Shown: positions 43,071-51,549 of the stretch, one piece after another
How positions within the stretch are numbered: position 1 is the first letter of the stretch
Layout of the letters: the number at the start of each line of letters is the position of its first letter
Assembly: GCA_964392265.1 (NCBI GenBank)
Contig: CAYMOS010000002.1
Span: forward strand, 210,162-274,161
DNA from: CALMAK01 sp964392265
GTDB lineage: Bacteria > Patescibacteriota > Saccharimonadia > Saccharimonadales > Saccharimonadaceae
DNA length: 64,000 bases
Direction: 5' to 3'
Program-made: the position numbers and the translations under genes
Notes under the pieces: generated by a model
Seen by the model: only the letters and a program-made list of their open reading frames with translations
What the model was told of the DNA's origin: nothing
Database searches by the model: none

Positions 43071-45419
43071 CTACTTTTTCTTGGTCGTGCGGCGAACGGT
43101 GCGTTTTTTGCCGGGCTTGGCCTCTTTGAGGAGTTCTTTGGCTTGATCATGAGTAATTTCTTTGGGATCAGTACCTTTGGGAATCTTGGCATTTTTAGTG
43201 CCATCGGTGATATAGGGGCCAAAGCGGCCGTTTAACACCTTGATGCCGTCGCCAAAATCAGCGATGTTCTTTTCGGCCTCTGACTGTAATTTTTCGGCGT
43301 ATAGTTCCAACGCGCGTTCCAAGGTGATATCACGAGGGTCGTCGGTCTTGAGGCTGACGTAGAGTGGTTTTGTCTTGGTGGTTTTGGTACCAATCTGAAT
43401 AAATGGACCAAAGCGGCCGACATTGGCGCGAACATCAACACCTTCGGGGGTTTGACCGATGAGGCGCGGTAGTTTAAAGGCTTCTAATGCCTGTTCTAAT
43501 GTGACGGTTTCGATTTTGGCGCCACGCGGGAGGGGTGCGAAAGTAGGTTTCTCGTCGTCGTCCTGAGATCCGAGCTGCAACATAGGACCAAAGCGGCCGA
43601 ACCGGGCAAAGATGGGTTTGCCAGATTTGGGGTCAGTACCAACTTCCCTGTTGGCGCCGACGGTGCTGCGGTCGATACCGCCGGATTGGGCGATGAGTTC
43701 GTGGAACGGTGTATAAAAGTTTTGCAGCATGAGGTTGCGTGCCAAGGCGCCAGTAGCGATTTTGTCGAATTCTTGTTCGACGTTGGCTGTAAAGTCGTAA
43801 TCGACAATCTTTTCAAAGTGGCTGGTCAGGAAATCAGCAATCAGTTCGCCCGATGGGGTTGGGACTAGTTTGCCTTTGTCGGCACCGGTCTTTTCTTGGA
43901 CGATTTCACGGATGACTTCGAGGTGGTCGCCGTCTGCGTCCGCAGTGCGAGCGAGCGTCAGAACAATGACGTCGCGCGGAGTGCCTTCGCCCTCACCTTT
44001 GATGACATAGCCACGGGTTTGGACGGTATCGATGATGGTGGCGTAGGTTGAGGGGCGGCCGATGCCAAGGTCTTCGAGTTTTTTGACCAGACTACCTTCG
44101 GTGTACCGGGCAGGTGGCTTGGCAAAGGTTTGACGGGCAGAGATGTCGCTGGCGGCTGGTGCGTCGCCCGTTGCCAGAGTTGGCAGGATTTCATCTTTGC
44201 TGGTGCCGTAGACGCGCATGAAACCGTCGAATACGACGACTTTACCCTTGGCTTCAAACACTTCGCCTCTGGTCGAGATAGTGATGGTGACAGTCGTGTT
44301 TTCTAATTTGGCGGGTGCCATTTGTGATGCCAGGGTGCGACGGCGGATGAGGTCATACAACTTTTGGTCGTATTCGTTGCTGCTGGCGGTCTCGAGTGAT
44401 ATGTCAGTGGGGCGAATGGCTTCGTGGGCTTCCTGGGCGCCGCTGCTTTTTGTCTTGAACTTGCGGACGGTTGAATATTCCGGTCCGTAGAGACGCTTGA
44501 TGTAGTCGGTTGCGCTGGCAATGGCTTGGCCGGACAGGTTGACGCTGTCGGTACGCATGTAGGTGATCTTTCCTGCCTGATACAACTTTTGGGCGGCGGC
44601 CATTGTGGCCTTGGATCCAAAGCCAAGTTTGCTGTTGGCCTCTTGCTGTAGGGTACTCGTAGTAAAGGGGGCTCCGGGATTGCGAGTGCTGGGGCTTTTG
44701 GTGATGTTTGAGACGGTGAAACTGGCACCCTTCAATCCTTCGAGAAAGACGCGGGCATCGTCTTCGCTGTCAAAGCGTTGTTTTAGCTCGGCTTTAAACT
44801 CGTCACCATCATGATAGAACAAAGCAGTGATCTTAAACTGGCTTGATCCGGCGAAGGCGGCGATCTCGCGCTCGCGTTCAACCAAGAGGCGTACGGCTGG
44901 CGACTGGACGCGACCGGCGCTTTTGCCACCTGGGACTTTTTGCCAGACAACTGGTGACAATTCAAACCCGACGATACGGTCGAGGATTTGGCGAGCCTGT
45001 TGGGCTTCGACGAGGCTCATGTCGACGGTGCGAGGGTTTTTGACCGCTTCTTCAATGGCAGATTTGGTGATTTCGTGAAAAACAATACGCTTGGTCGTCT
45101 TTGGATCGAGTTTGAGGACTTCGCAAAGGTGCCAGGCGATTGCCTCTCCTTCGCGGTCTTCATCGGTTGCGAGCCAGATTGTTTCGGCGCTTTTTGCTGC
45201 CTTTTTTAGTTCGGCAATGGTCTTTTTCTTTTCGGGATCGATTTCATATTGGGTTTTAAAACCATTCTTGATGTCGATCGGCGGCGTGCCATCCTTGGTT
45301 TTCTTGGGGATAGAGCGGATATGGCCAATGCTTGAAAGCACGGTAAAATCTTTACCGAGGTACTTCTCAATGGTCTTGGCCTTAGCCGGACTCTCTACGA
45401 TGACGAGGTTTTTGCTCAT
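43071..45419 (-). CDS. topA: DNA topoisomerase I
   Basis: 782-residue type IA topoisomerase that relaxes negative supercoils. An N-terminal TOPRIM domain (LVIVESPAKAKTIEKYLG; DEDREGEAIAWHL near 90) leads to the catalytic Tyr in KITYMRTDS (about 295). The C-terminus has several GRFGP[FY]-type repeats in place of zinc fingers, ending in a Lys/Arg tail (KKRTVRRTTKKK). Length and domain order are normal. The start is the first ATG; the upstream gap holds a long inverted repeat. Confidence 0.97.
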   Translation of the reverse strand: MSKNLVIVESPAKAKTIEKYLGKDFTVLSSIGHIRSIPKKTKDGTPPIDIKNGFKTQYEIDPEKKKTIAELKKAAKSAETIWLATDEDREGEAIAWHLCEVLKLDPKTTKRIVFHEITKSAIEEAVKNPRTVDMSLVEAQQARQILDRIVGFELSPVVWQKVPGGKSAGRVQSPAVRLLVEREREIAAFAGSSQFKITALFYHDGDEFKAELKQRFDSEDDARVFLEGLKGASFTVSNITKSPSTRNPGAPFTTSTLQQEANSKLGFGSKATMAAAQKLYQAGKITYMRTDSVNLSGQAIASATDYIKRLYGPEYSTVRKFKTKSSGAQEAHEAIRPTDISLETASSNEYDQKLYDLIRRRTLASQMAPAKLENTTVTITISTRGEVFEAKGKVVVFDGFMRVYGTSKDEILPTLATGDAPAASDISARQTFAKPPARYTEGSLVKKLEDLGIGRPSTYATIIDTVQTRGYVIKGEGEGTPRDVIVLTLARTADADGDHLEVIREIVQEKTGADKGKLVPTPSGELIADFLTSHFEKIVDYDFTANVEQEFDKIATGALARNLMLQNFYTPFHELIAQSGGIDRSTVGANREVGTDPKSGKPIFARFGRFGPMLQLGSQDDDEKPTFAPLPRGAKIETVTLEQALEAFKLPRLIGQTPEGVDVRANVGRFGPFIQIGTKTTKTKPLYVSLKTDDPRDITLERALELYAEKLQSEAEKNIADFGDGIKVLNGRFGPYITDGTKNAKIPKGTDPKEITHDQAKELLKEAKPGKKRTVRRTTKKK

Positions 45420-45462
45420 AAATACTCACGTTTAACGATATAGGTATCTGCCGCTTTTTGCA

Positions 45463-45593
45463 AACACAGGTTGTTATAGTACTCGGTCGGTCGGAAAAAT
45501 GCAAACCGTAAGGGTTGACGGTTATGCTTGACAGGCGTACGATAAGGGGTAGAAATACAGGATTATTGCACTAGCCTGTAACAACCCTGTGTT
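45463..45593. repeat. Inverted repeat in the topA divergent region
   Basis: AACACAGGTTGTTATAG (45463-45479) and the near-complement CCTGTAACAACCCTGTGTT (45575-45593), separated by about 95 bases. It encloses a TTGACA-16-TAGAAA promoter (45528-45555) for the rightward gene. Confidence 0.55.
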
Positions 45594-45629
45594 GATGCCA
45601 TACAAACATGCAACAAAAAGGGGTCTGAC

Positions 45630-46196
45630 ATGAGTACAGAAACGCGAGTCAACACTTACCCTTCATGGGTATATACAGAGGGTAAGGATCCGGCACAAGT
45701 GTTTGATGAGTACGAAGCCCAAGACCGCGACCCTCATGGGTCGGATTTGTACGTGGAATCCTATTCGGATAGGCTGGCGCATGCCCTAGAAATGAGGCGT
45801 CGGGGTCGATTATTACCCGATCGTACGGGCTACCTGATGGTAGTACAGGCTGGTTCTTTACTGGAAGGGCTCGAAGAAGAGGCGCAGACTATGAGAGATG
45901 AGTTGAAGGTGCGACTTGATGAACTTTCGGAAAGCGATAGATTATATGCGCAGGCCGTGCAAGACTGGACAACGATTGAGTTGCAACGACGGATTGAAGA
46001 TCGTGGATACGATTACGATATGATGGACGAGCGGGCTTATCTTGAGATGATAGATGTGCTTGAAACATTAGTGGGAGAGCTTGAGCAAGACGAGGAGGAT
46101 GAAGCCTTGGTTCTGCTGGCGTCTACTTGGCGTGATGAAGTAGCGGCTGAGTTAATGGTCCAGCACGTCAGAGATTCTTATCGATTAGCCGCCTAG
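45630..46196 (+). CDS. Acidic helical protein of unknown function
   Basis: 188 residues, about a quarter Asp/Glu, predicted almost entirely helical (LLEGLEEEAQTMRDELKVRLDELSESD...). There is no span, signal or recognised family. AAAAAGGGG lies about 8 bases before the ATG. It is divergent from topA and overlaps the dprA stop by 4 bases on the opposite strand. Its low pI suggests a DNA-mimic, chaperone or adaptor role, which is speculation. Base composition is like the neighbouring core genes, not the G/C-rich cassettes. Confidence 0.8.
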   Translation: MSTETRVNTYPSWVYTEGKDPAQVFDEYEAQDRDPHGSDLYVESYSDRLAHALEMRRRGRLLPDRTGYLMVVQAGSLLEGLEEEAQTMRDELKVRLDELSESDRLYAQAVQDWTTIELQRRIEDRGYDYDMMDERAYLEMIDVLETLVGELEQDEEDEALVLLASTWRDEVAAELMVQHVRDSYRLAA

Positions 46197-47050
46197 CGTA
46201 GTGCCCATTGGTTGGCGCCAAGGGCGCGGACAACGCCTTGCAGTTCAAGCATCGTCAGGGTGCTCGCAAAGTCACTGGCAGTGAGGCCACTGCTACGCTG
46301 CAATTCATCGCCGTCACGGATCCCGGATTGGATTAATTGGATGACGGTTGTTTCTTCGGGCGTATTTCCTAGCGGCAGGCTCGTCTGACCGGCGATGCGA
46401 TCAGGAGCGACAACGGCGAGGATATCTTCGACACTGGTGACAGGTGTGGCACCTTGTCTAAGGAGGCTATTGCAGCCAGCACTCAAGGGGCTCGTGATAT
46501 TGCCAGGAACAACAAAGACTTCTTTTCCCTGCTCTAAGGCGTGCATGGCGGTATTAAGGGTGCCACTGCGGGCAGCGGCTTCAGTAATGATGACAGCGTC
46601 GGCGAGTCCGCTGACAATTCGGTTGCGTTCGAGGAAATGATAACCGCGAGCAGCTACGTCGGGTTCGTATTCACTGACGAGCGCCCCGCCATTCTTTATT
46701 ATTCGTTGCCCTAACGCTCGGTTGGTTGCTGGATAGATATCGGAGAGGCCATTGCCGAGGACGGCAATCGTTGTACCGCCTGCCTCTAGTGCGGCCTGGT
46801 GAGCGATAGCGTCTACTCCGAGGGCGAGGCCGCTGATAATAACAACTCCCTTTTGCGCCAGGCCAGATGCCAGCATCTGCGTGACTTCTTGACCGTATTT
46901 TGTCGGCCGCCTGGTACCAACGATCGCCACACTTGGACGACGGCCATCAGGTAGCTCACCACTGTAAAACAATACTTCTGGCGGACGTGCAATATGCAGG
47001 AGTGGTGCGAAGTACTTATGCTTATCAGGGGTGGTTCTATTGATTTTCAT
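46193..47050 (-). CDS. dprA: DNA-processing protein DprA
   Basis: 285 residues with the Rossmann-like DprA/Smf core: VAIVGTRRPTKYG, IISGLALGVDAIAHQAAL, GTTIAVLGNGLSDIYPATNR, SEYEP and FLERNRIVSGLADAVIITEAA. A C-terminal winged-helix-like region (about 230-285) follows. DprA loads RecA on incoming single-stranded DNA in transformation. The start at ATG 47050 (MKINRTTPDKH) is preferred because the upstream ATG 47077 overlaps the -35 of the divergent RNA promoter; the choice is uncertain. Confidence 0.93.
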   Translation of the reverse strand: MKINRTTPDKHKYFAPLLHIARPPEVLFYSGELPDGRRPSVAIVGTRRPTKYGQEVTQMLASGLAQKGVVIISGLALGVDAIAHQAALEAGGTTIAVLGNGLSDIYPATNRALGQRIIKNGGALVSEYEPDVAARGYHFLERNRIVSGLADAVIITEAAARSGTLNTAMHALEQGKEVFVVPGNITSPLSAGCNSLLRQGATPVTSVEDILAVVAPDRIAGQTSLPLGNTPEETTVIQLIQSGIRDGDELQRSSGLTASDFASTLTMLELQGVVRALGANQWALR

Positions 47051-47070
47051 AGAATTTGTGTCAAAAAGTG

Positions 47071-47099
47071 TTGACATATAGTCAAGTACGTGCTAATAT
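47071..47099 (+). promoter_or_regulatory. Promoter of the candidate structured RNA
   Basis: TTGACA (47071-47076), 17-base spacer, TAATAT (47094-47099) preceded by GTGC (extended -10). Confidence 0.7.
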
Positions 47100-47105
47100 A
47101 AGAAA

Positions 47106-47413
47106 CGATTGATTGATCAGCGAGGTTAATCAAACGCACCTTATACCCCCTATTCTAACTATTATGTTAGGTTGTATGCAATGGCAGTCTCGTATTCTAC
47201 CCTCCACGCGGCTGCATAAACACATTGCATGCATACTAATCCCTTTAACCCCTACTTTCCCCCGAGAGTAGGTCCCGTTCAAGTAATCGACTATCCAGTA
47301 GTGATTCGCTCAGGCGCTCAGATTATGGAGTTTTTCTGCAGACGCTTCGATTACGGGGTGGGTTGAAGGGTCAAACGGCGCCAGGTGATGCCCACCCTTA
47401 CCTGGCGCTTTTT
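47106..47413 (+). ncRNA. Structured non-coding RNA of about 300 nt, family unknown
   Basis: The unit has its own promoter and ends in an intrinsic terminator (GCGCCAGGT/ACCTGGCGC, 47378-47408, then TTTTT). Inside, GTATGCAATG (47174-47183) pairs with CATTGCATGCATAC (47223-47236, with a bulge), and CCCTTTAACCC (47241-47251) pairs with GGGTTGAAGGG (47360-47370) over a 108-base domain. CTACT/AGTAG and ACTA/TAGT hairpins lie inside that domain. No ORF of useful size. I see no RNase P, tmRNA or SRP consensus. Confidence 0.6.
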
Positions 47414-47545
47414 GATTGGCGCTGACGCTTTTAAGACAAACCAAAGGTTTCTCTTAATACCCTTTTCCTTAGATGTAATAAAAAGACCGAAGTAAATTCG
47501 AATCTTTTCATTTATTTTTTTTAGGGGCGGTATAAGAGTATGAAA

Positions 47546-47683
47546 TTGATTTATTATAAGAAATAGTGCATAATAGTATATGTGCGTATTACGGCGCACC
47601 AAGAGAGAAAGAAGGCATTCGACATGAACATGCAACGCAAAGAACTTTCGTCTAGGACGGGACGACGGCGCTCGATGAGGTGA
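47546..47683 (+). other. Promoter with a 19-codon ORF running into the pth 3' end
   Basis: TTGATT (47546-47551), 17-base spacer and CATAAT (47569-47574) precede a GTGC..GCAC hairpin, GAAGG and ATG 47624, which opens a 19-residue Arg-rich ORF (MNMQRKELSS...) ending at 47683 antisense to pth. It looks like the front of a cassette whose gene is missing. Confidence 0.3.
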
Positions 47684-48221
47684 TTGAGCCGTCGATGAAT
47701 GTAGTCAGCGTGGTTTCGACATACGGCAGTATGTCTTTTTTTATTGTCTCTAGTGATGTCTTCGGGAGTGTTCCGAGGACGAAGTTTACGGCGCCGGTCT
47801 GAGGTCGAGTGTCGTCGTGGACGCCGACACGAATGCGCCAGTAATCTGGCCCAAGGTGTGCCGTCAGGCTTTTGATACCGTTATTACCCGCATCACTACC
47901 ACTAGGCCGAATTCGCACGGTCCCTAGTGGTAAGGCGATGTCATCATGGAGCACTATGAGATCGTTGGACGGTACGAGTTTATAGAAATCAACTAACGCC
48001 CGGGCGGTACGCCCTGTCTCGTTATAAAAGGTAGTTGGCTTGACGAGGAGAACCTTTTCACCAGCGAGAGGCAGTGTGGCGATATCGGCAGAAAACTTCT
48101 TTTCAGGCTTGAACGACACGCCGTGTTTGGCGGCATAGAGGTCAAGTAATATCCAGCCAACGTTGTGGCGTGTGGAGGCGTAGTCGGGCCCCGGATTACC
48201 TTGTGCGAGGACTATCTTCAT
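47652..48221 (-). CDS. pth: Peptidyl-tRNA hydrolase
   Basis: 189 residues starting MKIVLAQGNPGPDY. The catalytic residues Asn9 and His19 (STRHNVGW) and the LHDDIALPLG motif (Asp near 93) are all present. It frees tRNA from prematurely released peptidyl-tRNA. The start is internal to a longer open frame and overlaps the end of der by 26 bases, as expected for a coupled pair. Confidence 0.95.
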   Translation of the reverse strand: MKIVLAQGNPGPDYASTRHNVGWILLDLYAAKHGVSFKPEKKFSADIATLPLAGEKVLLVKPTTFYNETGRTARALVDFYKLVPSNDLIVLHDDIALPLGTVRIRPSGSDAGNNGIKSLTAHLGPDYWRIRVGVHDDTRPQTGAVNFVLGTLPKTSLETIKKDILPYVETTLTTFIDGSITSSSAVVPS

Positions 48222-49611
48222 CGGCCTGCTTAGCCTTTTTGTATGCTTTGGTGACGGGTGCTTTGCCTTGGCGGACACGTTCCTTGTTGCTCTTGACTTG
48301 CTTTTCGTCGATAAAGCTAAAACGAATAGGTGTACCGGCGTAGTTGTACGTTTCGCGTAGGAGTCGTTCGAGGTAGCGTTTGTATGACCAGTGAACAAAC
48401 TTGAGGTTTGATCCATGAATGACGAACCACGGCGGTGTTGTGTCGGTCTGTACCATGTAACGTAGTTTTGGATGCGTGTTCTTGAGGCCAGCTGGCGGAT
48501 GGCGCTGGATGGCTTCTTGCAAGAGGTCATTCAGGACGCGGGTTTTGGTGGTTTGTTTACGCCTGGCATCGATATCGAGCGCCAAGTCAAACAATTTGGT
48601 GACATTTTGGCCGGTAACACTACTGGTGAAGATGAGGGGTGCCCAGGGAACAAAATTGAAATAATGGGCGATCTTTGGGGCTAAGGCATCGCGGGTGTAG
48701 GCGTCTTTGCCTTCGACACTGTCCCATTTGCTGACGACAATCGCCATGCCCTTGCCTGCCTCGTCGATAATGCCAGCGAGGCGCTGGTCAAGGGCGGTGT
48801 TGAGTTCGTTAACATCCATCAAGAGAAAACAAACATCGGCCTCTTCGATGGCTTGCAGGGTGCGCAGGACGCTAAATTTTTCGATACCTACCTCTTGCTT
48901 GCCCGGTTTGCGCATGCCAGCAGTATCGAGGATTTCGATATCGCGGCCGCCATAGCGAATGGCAACGCGGTTGACATCACGGGTAGTGCCGGCGATGTTG
49001 GCGACCAAGGCTTGTTGCTTGCCAGCCAGCGTATTAAAGAGGTATGACTTGCCGACATTTGGGCGACCGATCAGGGCAATACGGAGGGTTTCGTCGGGGA
49101 CATCTTCGTGTTTGGCGGGAATCAAGGCGACGATGTTGTCTAGCACTGGCAGAATGCCGCGGTTATGTTCGGCACTGGTGCGAATCATTGTCTTGATGCC
49201 GAGGCGTTTGAACTCGTCATCCGGGAGGCTGCCCTTGATGTCACTCTTGTTGACAAGAAGGATAACAGGTTTTTTGCTGCGGAGAGCTTTTTTAGCGACA
49301 AATCGGTCGTGATCGCTGACGTACTGGGTGCCGTCAACGACGACCAGAATCACATCGGCCGCGTCAGCTGCTTCGGTGATCTGTTCTTGAATGCTGGCCT
49401 CAAATTCGTCGTTCGGGTCTTTTAGGCCGGCAGTATCCACCAACCAGAATTGATGATAGTGATGCTCTACCCTTCCGAGAACGTTGTCGCGTGTCGTACC
49501 AGCTTCGCGGGCGACAATCGCCTGCTGGGCGCGGACCATACGATTAAACAGCGAACTCTTGCCGACGTTCGCCTGACCAATAATCGCAACAGTAGGTAAT
49601 TTAGAAGCCAT
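48196..49611 (-). CDS. der: Ribosome assembly GTPase Der (EngA)
   Basis: 471 residues with two tandem G domains: the first P-loop GQANVGKSS at about 11-19, the second GRPNVGKSY near 190, each with DTAG and (N/S)K(S/W)D motifs. A C-terminal KH-like domain (RQTKTTKTRVLNDLL..HPPAGLKNTHPKLRYMVQT) and a Lys-rich tail follow. It is needed for 50S subunit maturation. TATAAT (minus strand, 49628-49623) lies 11 bases before the ATG. It is the first gene of a der-pth pair. Confidence 0.96.
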   Translation of the reverse strand: MASKLPTVAIIGQANVGKSSLFNRMVRAQQAIVAREAGTTRDNVLGRVEHHYHQFWLVDTAGLKDPNDEFEASIQEQITEAADAADVILVVVDGTQYVSDHDRFVAKKALRSKKPVILLVNKSDIKGSLPDDEFKRLGIKTMIRTSAEHNRGILPVLDNIVALIPAKHEDVPDETLRIALIGRPNVGKSYLFNTLAGKQQALVANIAGTTRDVNRVAIRYGGRDIEILDTAGMRKPGKQEVGIEKFSVLRTLQAIEEADVCFLLMDVNELNTALDQRLAGIIDEAGKGMAIVVSKWDSVEGKDAYTRDALAPKIAHYFNFVPWAPLIFTSSVTGQNVTKLFDLALDIDARRKQTTKTRVLNDLLQEAIQRHPPAGLKNTHPKLRYMVQTDTTPPWFVIHGSNLKFVHWSYKRYLERLLRETYNYAGTPIRFSFIDEKQVKSNKERVRQGKAPVTKAYKKAKQADEDSPRTR

Positions 49612-49755
49612 AACTTTTGCTAATTATAACAGAGGCGAGCCAAGAGGTAAAGGGTAGCTTGCTAATCTTTACCCGTGGCGACCCTCTGCTATGTGCTGAC
49701 ATATCAGAGGTGGTGGAATTTTACGAGCATAAGCAGTAAGGCGGTATGACGTCAG

Positions 49756-50448
49756 CTATGATATAATTGTCGTTTGATAGCTTCCGGCCGGTATATCACC
49801 CAACGCATATGGGCCAAACTGGGTGCGATGGAGTACGGTGACTGTATAGCCAAGTGCGGTGAACGTGCGACGGATCTGACGATTGCGACCTTCATGCATG
49901 TCAATACGCCAGTGCTTTCTATCGGTGTCTGATTCTCGCGTTAGTAATAGTTTGCTGGGGCCATCTTCTAACTGCACCCCATGGTCGCTCATCATCTGTT
50001 GATGGAGGGGCTGAAGGTCGTGGTCAAGGGTGGCAAAGTAGGTCTTTTGTTTATGATAAGACGGATGGGTCATGGTGTGGGCAAAATCACCGTCGTTTGT
50101 CAGCAATAAGAGCCCTGAGGTGTCTTTATCGAGACGGCCAACGGGTTTTAGGTTATGGAATTCAGAAGGTAGGAGCGCATAGATCGTAGGGGCGTCGCCC
50201 TGTTGGCGGCGTGAACAGACATAGCCGACAGGTTTATGAAATAAGAGATATTGACGATGGGTTTGTTTGGCAAGCGGCCGGCCCTTCACCCAAATAGTGT
50301 CGGTGGGTGCAAAACGAGCGCCAAGTGTTGCAACAGTATCGTTTACCCGCACTGCACCCTTCTCGATGAGGTTATCTGCCTCACGACGAGAAATACCCAG
50401 CTCAAGGGCAAGAAATTTATTAAGACGTTCAAGAGAAGGCTGATCCAT
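49756..50448 (-). CDS. RluB/RsuA-type rRNA pseudouridine synthase
   Basis: 230 residues: an N-terminal S4 RNA-binding domain (LERLNKFLALELGISRREADNLI) and the catalytic domain with GRLDKDTSGLLLLTNDG, whose first Asp is the catalytic one, plus the C-terminal EGRNRQIRRTFTALGY motif. It modifies 23S (RluB) or 16S (RsuA) rRNA; the target is not decided from sequence. It follows the response regulator by 29 bases and may be cotranscribed. Confidence 0.93.
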   Translation of the reverse strand: MDQPSLERLNKFLALELGISRREADNLIEKGAVRVNDTVATLGARFAPTDTIWVKGRPLAKQTHRQYLLFHKPVGYVCSRRQQGDAPTIYALLPSEFHNLKPVGRLDKDTSGLLLLTNDGDFAHTMTHPSYHKQKTYFATLDHDLQPLHQQMMSDHGVQLEDGPSKLLLTRESDTDRKHWRIDMHEGRNRQIRRTFTALGYTVTVLHRTQFGPYALGDIPAGSYQTTIIS

Positions 50449-50477
50449 TCTTCTTTAGTGTACCACGAGGTCAGGGA

Positions 50478-51497
50478 TTATTGCCCTGGGGCGGGAGGAG
50501 TTTGAAAGACGTTTGTGCCTGGAGCAGCGGGTGTTGAGGGCGCAGCTGGCGTAGGTACTGACGTGATAGCACCCAGCTCTTCAGCCATGCGGCTGGACAT
50601 GTCAGTTGTCTCGGGTGGTGTTTCCAGAGGATGGATGACTCGTTCGCCAAGACTGGCTGGACGAGTAGTTGAGAATGGTGCGGTTGGTTGAGGCAAAGAA
50701 CTTGCTGTCGTTGTCGTATCGGGCTGTACACCGGAAACGGCGCCTGGTGTTGGCAGTGGGGTTGGTACGACGGGGGCTGCAATTGGAGCTGGCGCAGCTG
50801 GTGCTGGCGTTACCGGTGGAACCGCTGTGGGTATGGCAGCTGACGCAGTAGTAGGATCTGGAGTAACGGCTTGTGGTGGTTGAGTAGGGGTTGCTATAGG
50901 TGTCGGTTGTATCGGCTGAACAGGAGCGATGGTAGGTGCTGGTTGTGGGAGGGGTGCTGCTGGTGCAGCGACTGGAGCAGGCGCAATTGCTGGATCCGGC
51001 GCTGGTGTGACAGGCGTAGGTATGGGTGGAGTAGCTTCAGGACGTGGCGGTGCGGTAGGTGCAGGACGAGGGACGGCTGAGGGTGCCGGGGTGCCAAATG
51101 CTTGCTGAGCTGTCGGGGCGGCTGTCGGCACATCAGCGAGGACATCGTGAACGGTACGGACGACATCTTCAATGCCAACCTGCGATTTAACAAGGTAGCG
51201 ATCAGCACCAAGTTGTTCACCCCGCAAACGTTGGTCCTCGGAAGATAAGGCGGTCATCATGATTACTTTGATGTCTTTCGTCTCGGTCGTACTGCGAAGG
51301 ATATCAAGCATGTCAAAGCCGCTGATCTTTGGTATCATCACATCACTAACGATCAATTGAGGGCGTTCTTTAATGGCCATCGCCAGAGCCTCTTCACCAT
51401 CACCGGCTGAAACGATATCATAACCCTCTGCTAACAAGCGAACGCCATAAATCTCTCGTAAACTCTTGTCATCCTCTACTAATAGAATTTTTGTCAT
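50478..51497 (-). CDS. Response regulator: receiver domain plus Pro/Ala-rich tail
   Basis: 339 residues. The CheY-like receiver (1-122) has the acidic pair Glu8-Asp9/Asp10, phospho-acceptor Asp52, Thr82 and Lys104 (YLVKS). After it there is no DNA-binding or enzymatic output domain, only about 200 residues dominated by Pro, Ala, Thr and Val, probably disordered. TACAAT lies 11 bases before the ATG, so it may also have its own promoter. It is directly downstream of the histidine kinase, its probable partner. Confidence 0.9.
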   Translation of the reverse strand: MTKILLVEDDKSLREIYGVRLLAEGYDIVSAGDGEEALAMAIKERPQLIVSDVMIPKISGFDMLDILRSTTETKDIKVIMMTALSSEDQRLRGEQLGADRYLVKSQVGIEDVVRTVHDVLADVPTAAPTAQQAFGTPAPSAVPRPAPTAPPRPEATPPIPTPVTPAPDPAIAPAPVAAPAAPLPQPAPTIAPVQPIQPTPIATPTQPPQAVTPDPTTASAAIPTAVPPVTPAPAAPAPIAAPVVPTPLPTPGAVSGVQPDTTTTASSLPQPTAPFSTTRPASLGERVIHPLETPPETTDMSSRMAEELGAITSVPTPAAPSTPAAPGTNVFQTPPAPGQ

Positions 51498-51549
51498 AAC
51501 TATCCCCCATTGTACCGAAGCGTTTTAAAAAATACCATAGCCCTCATGG

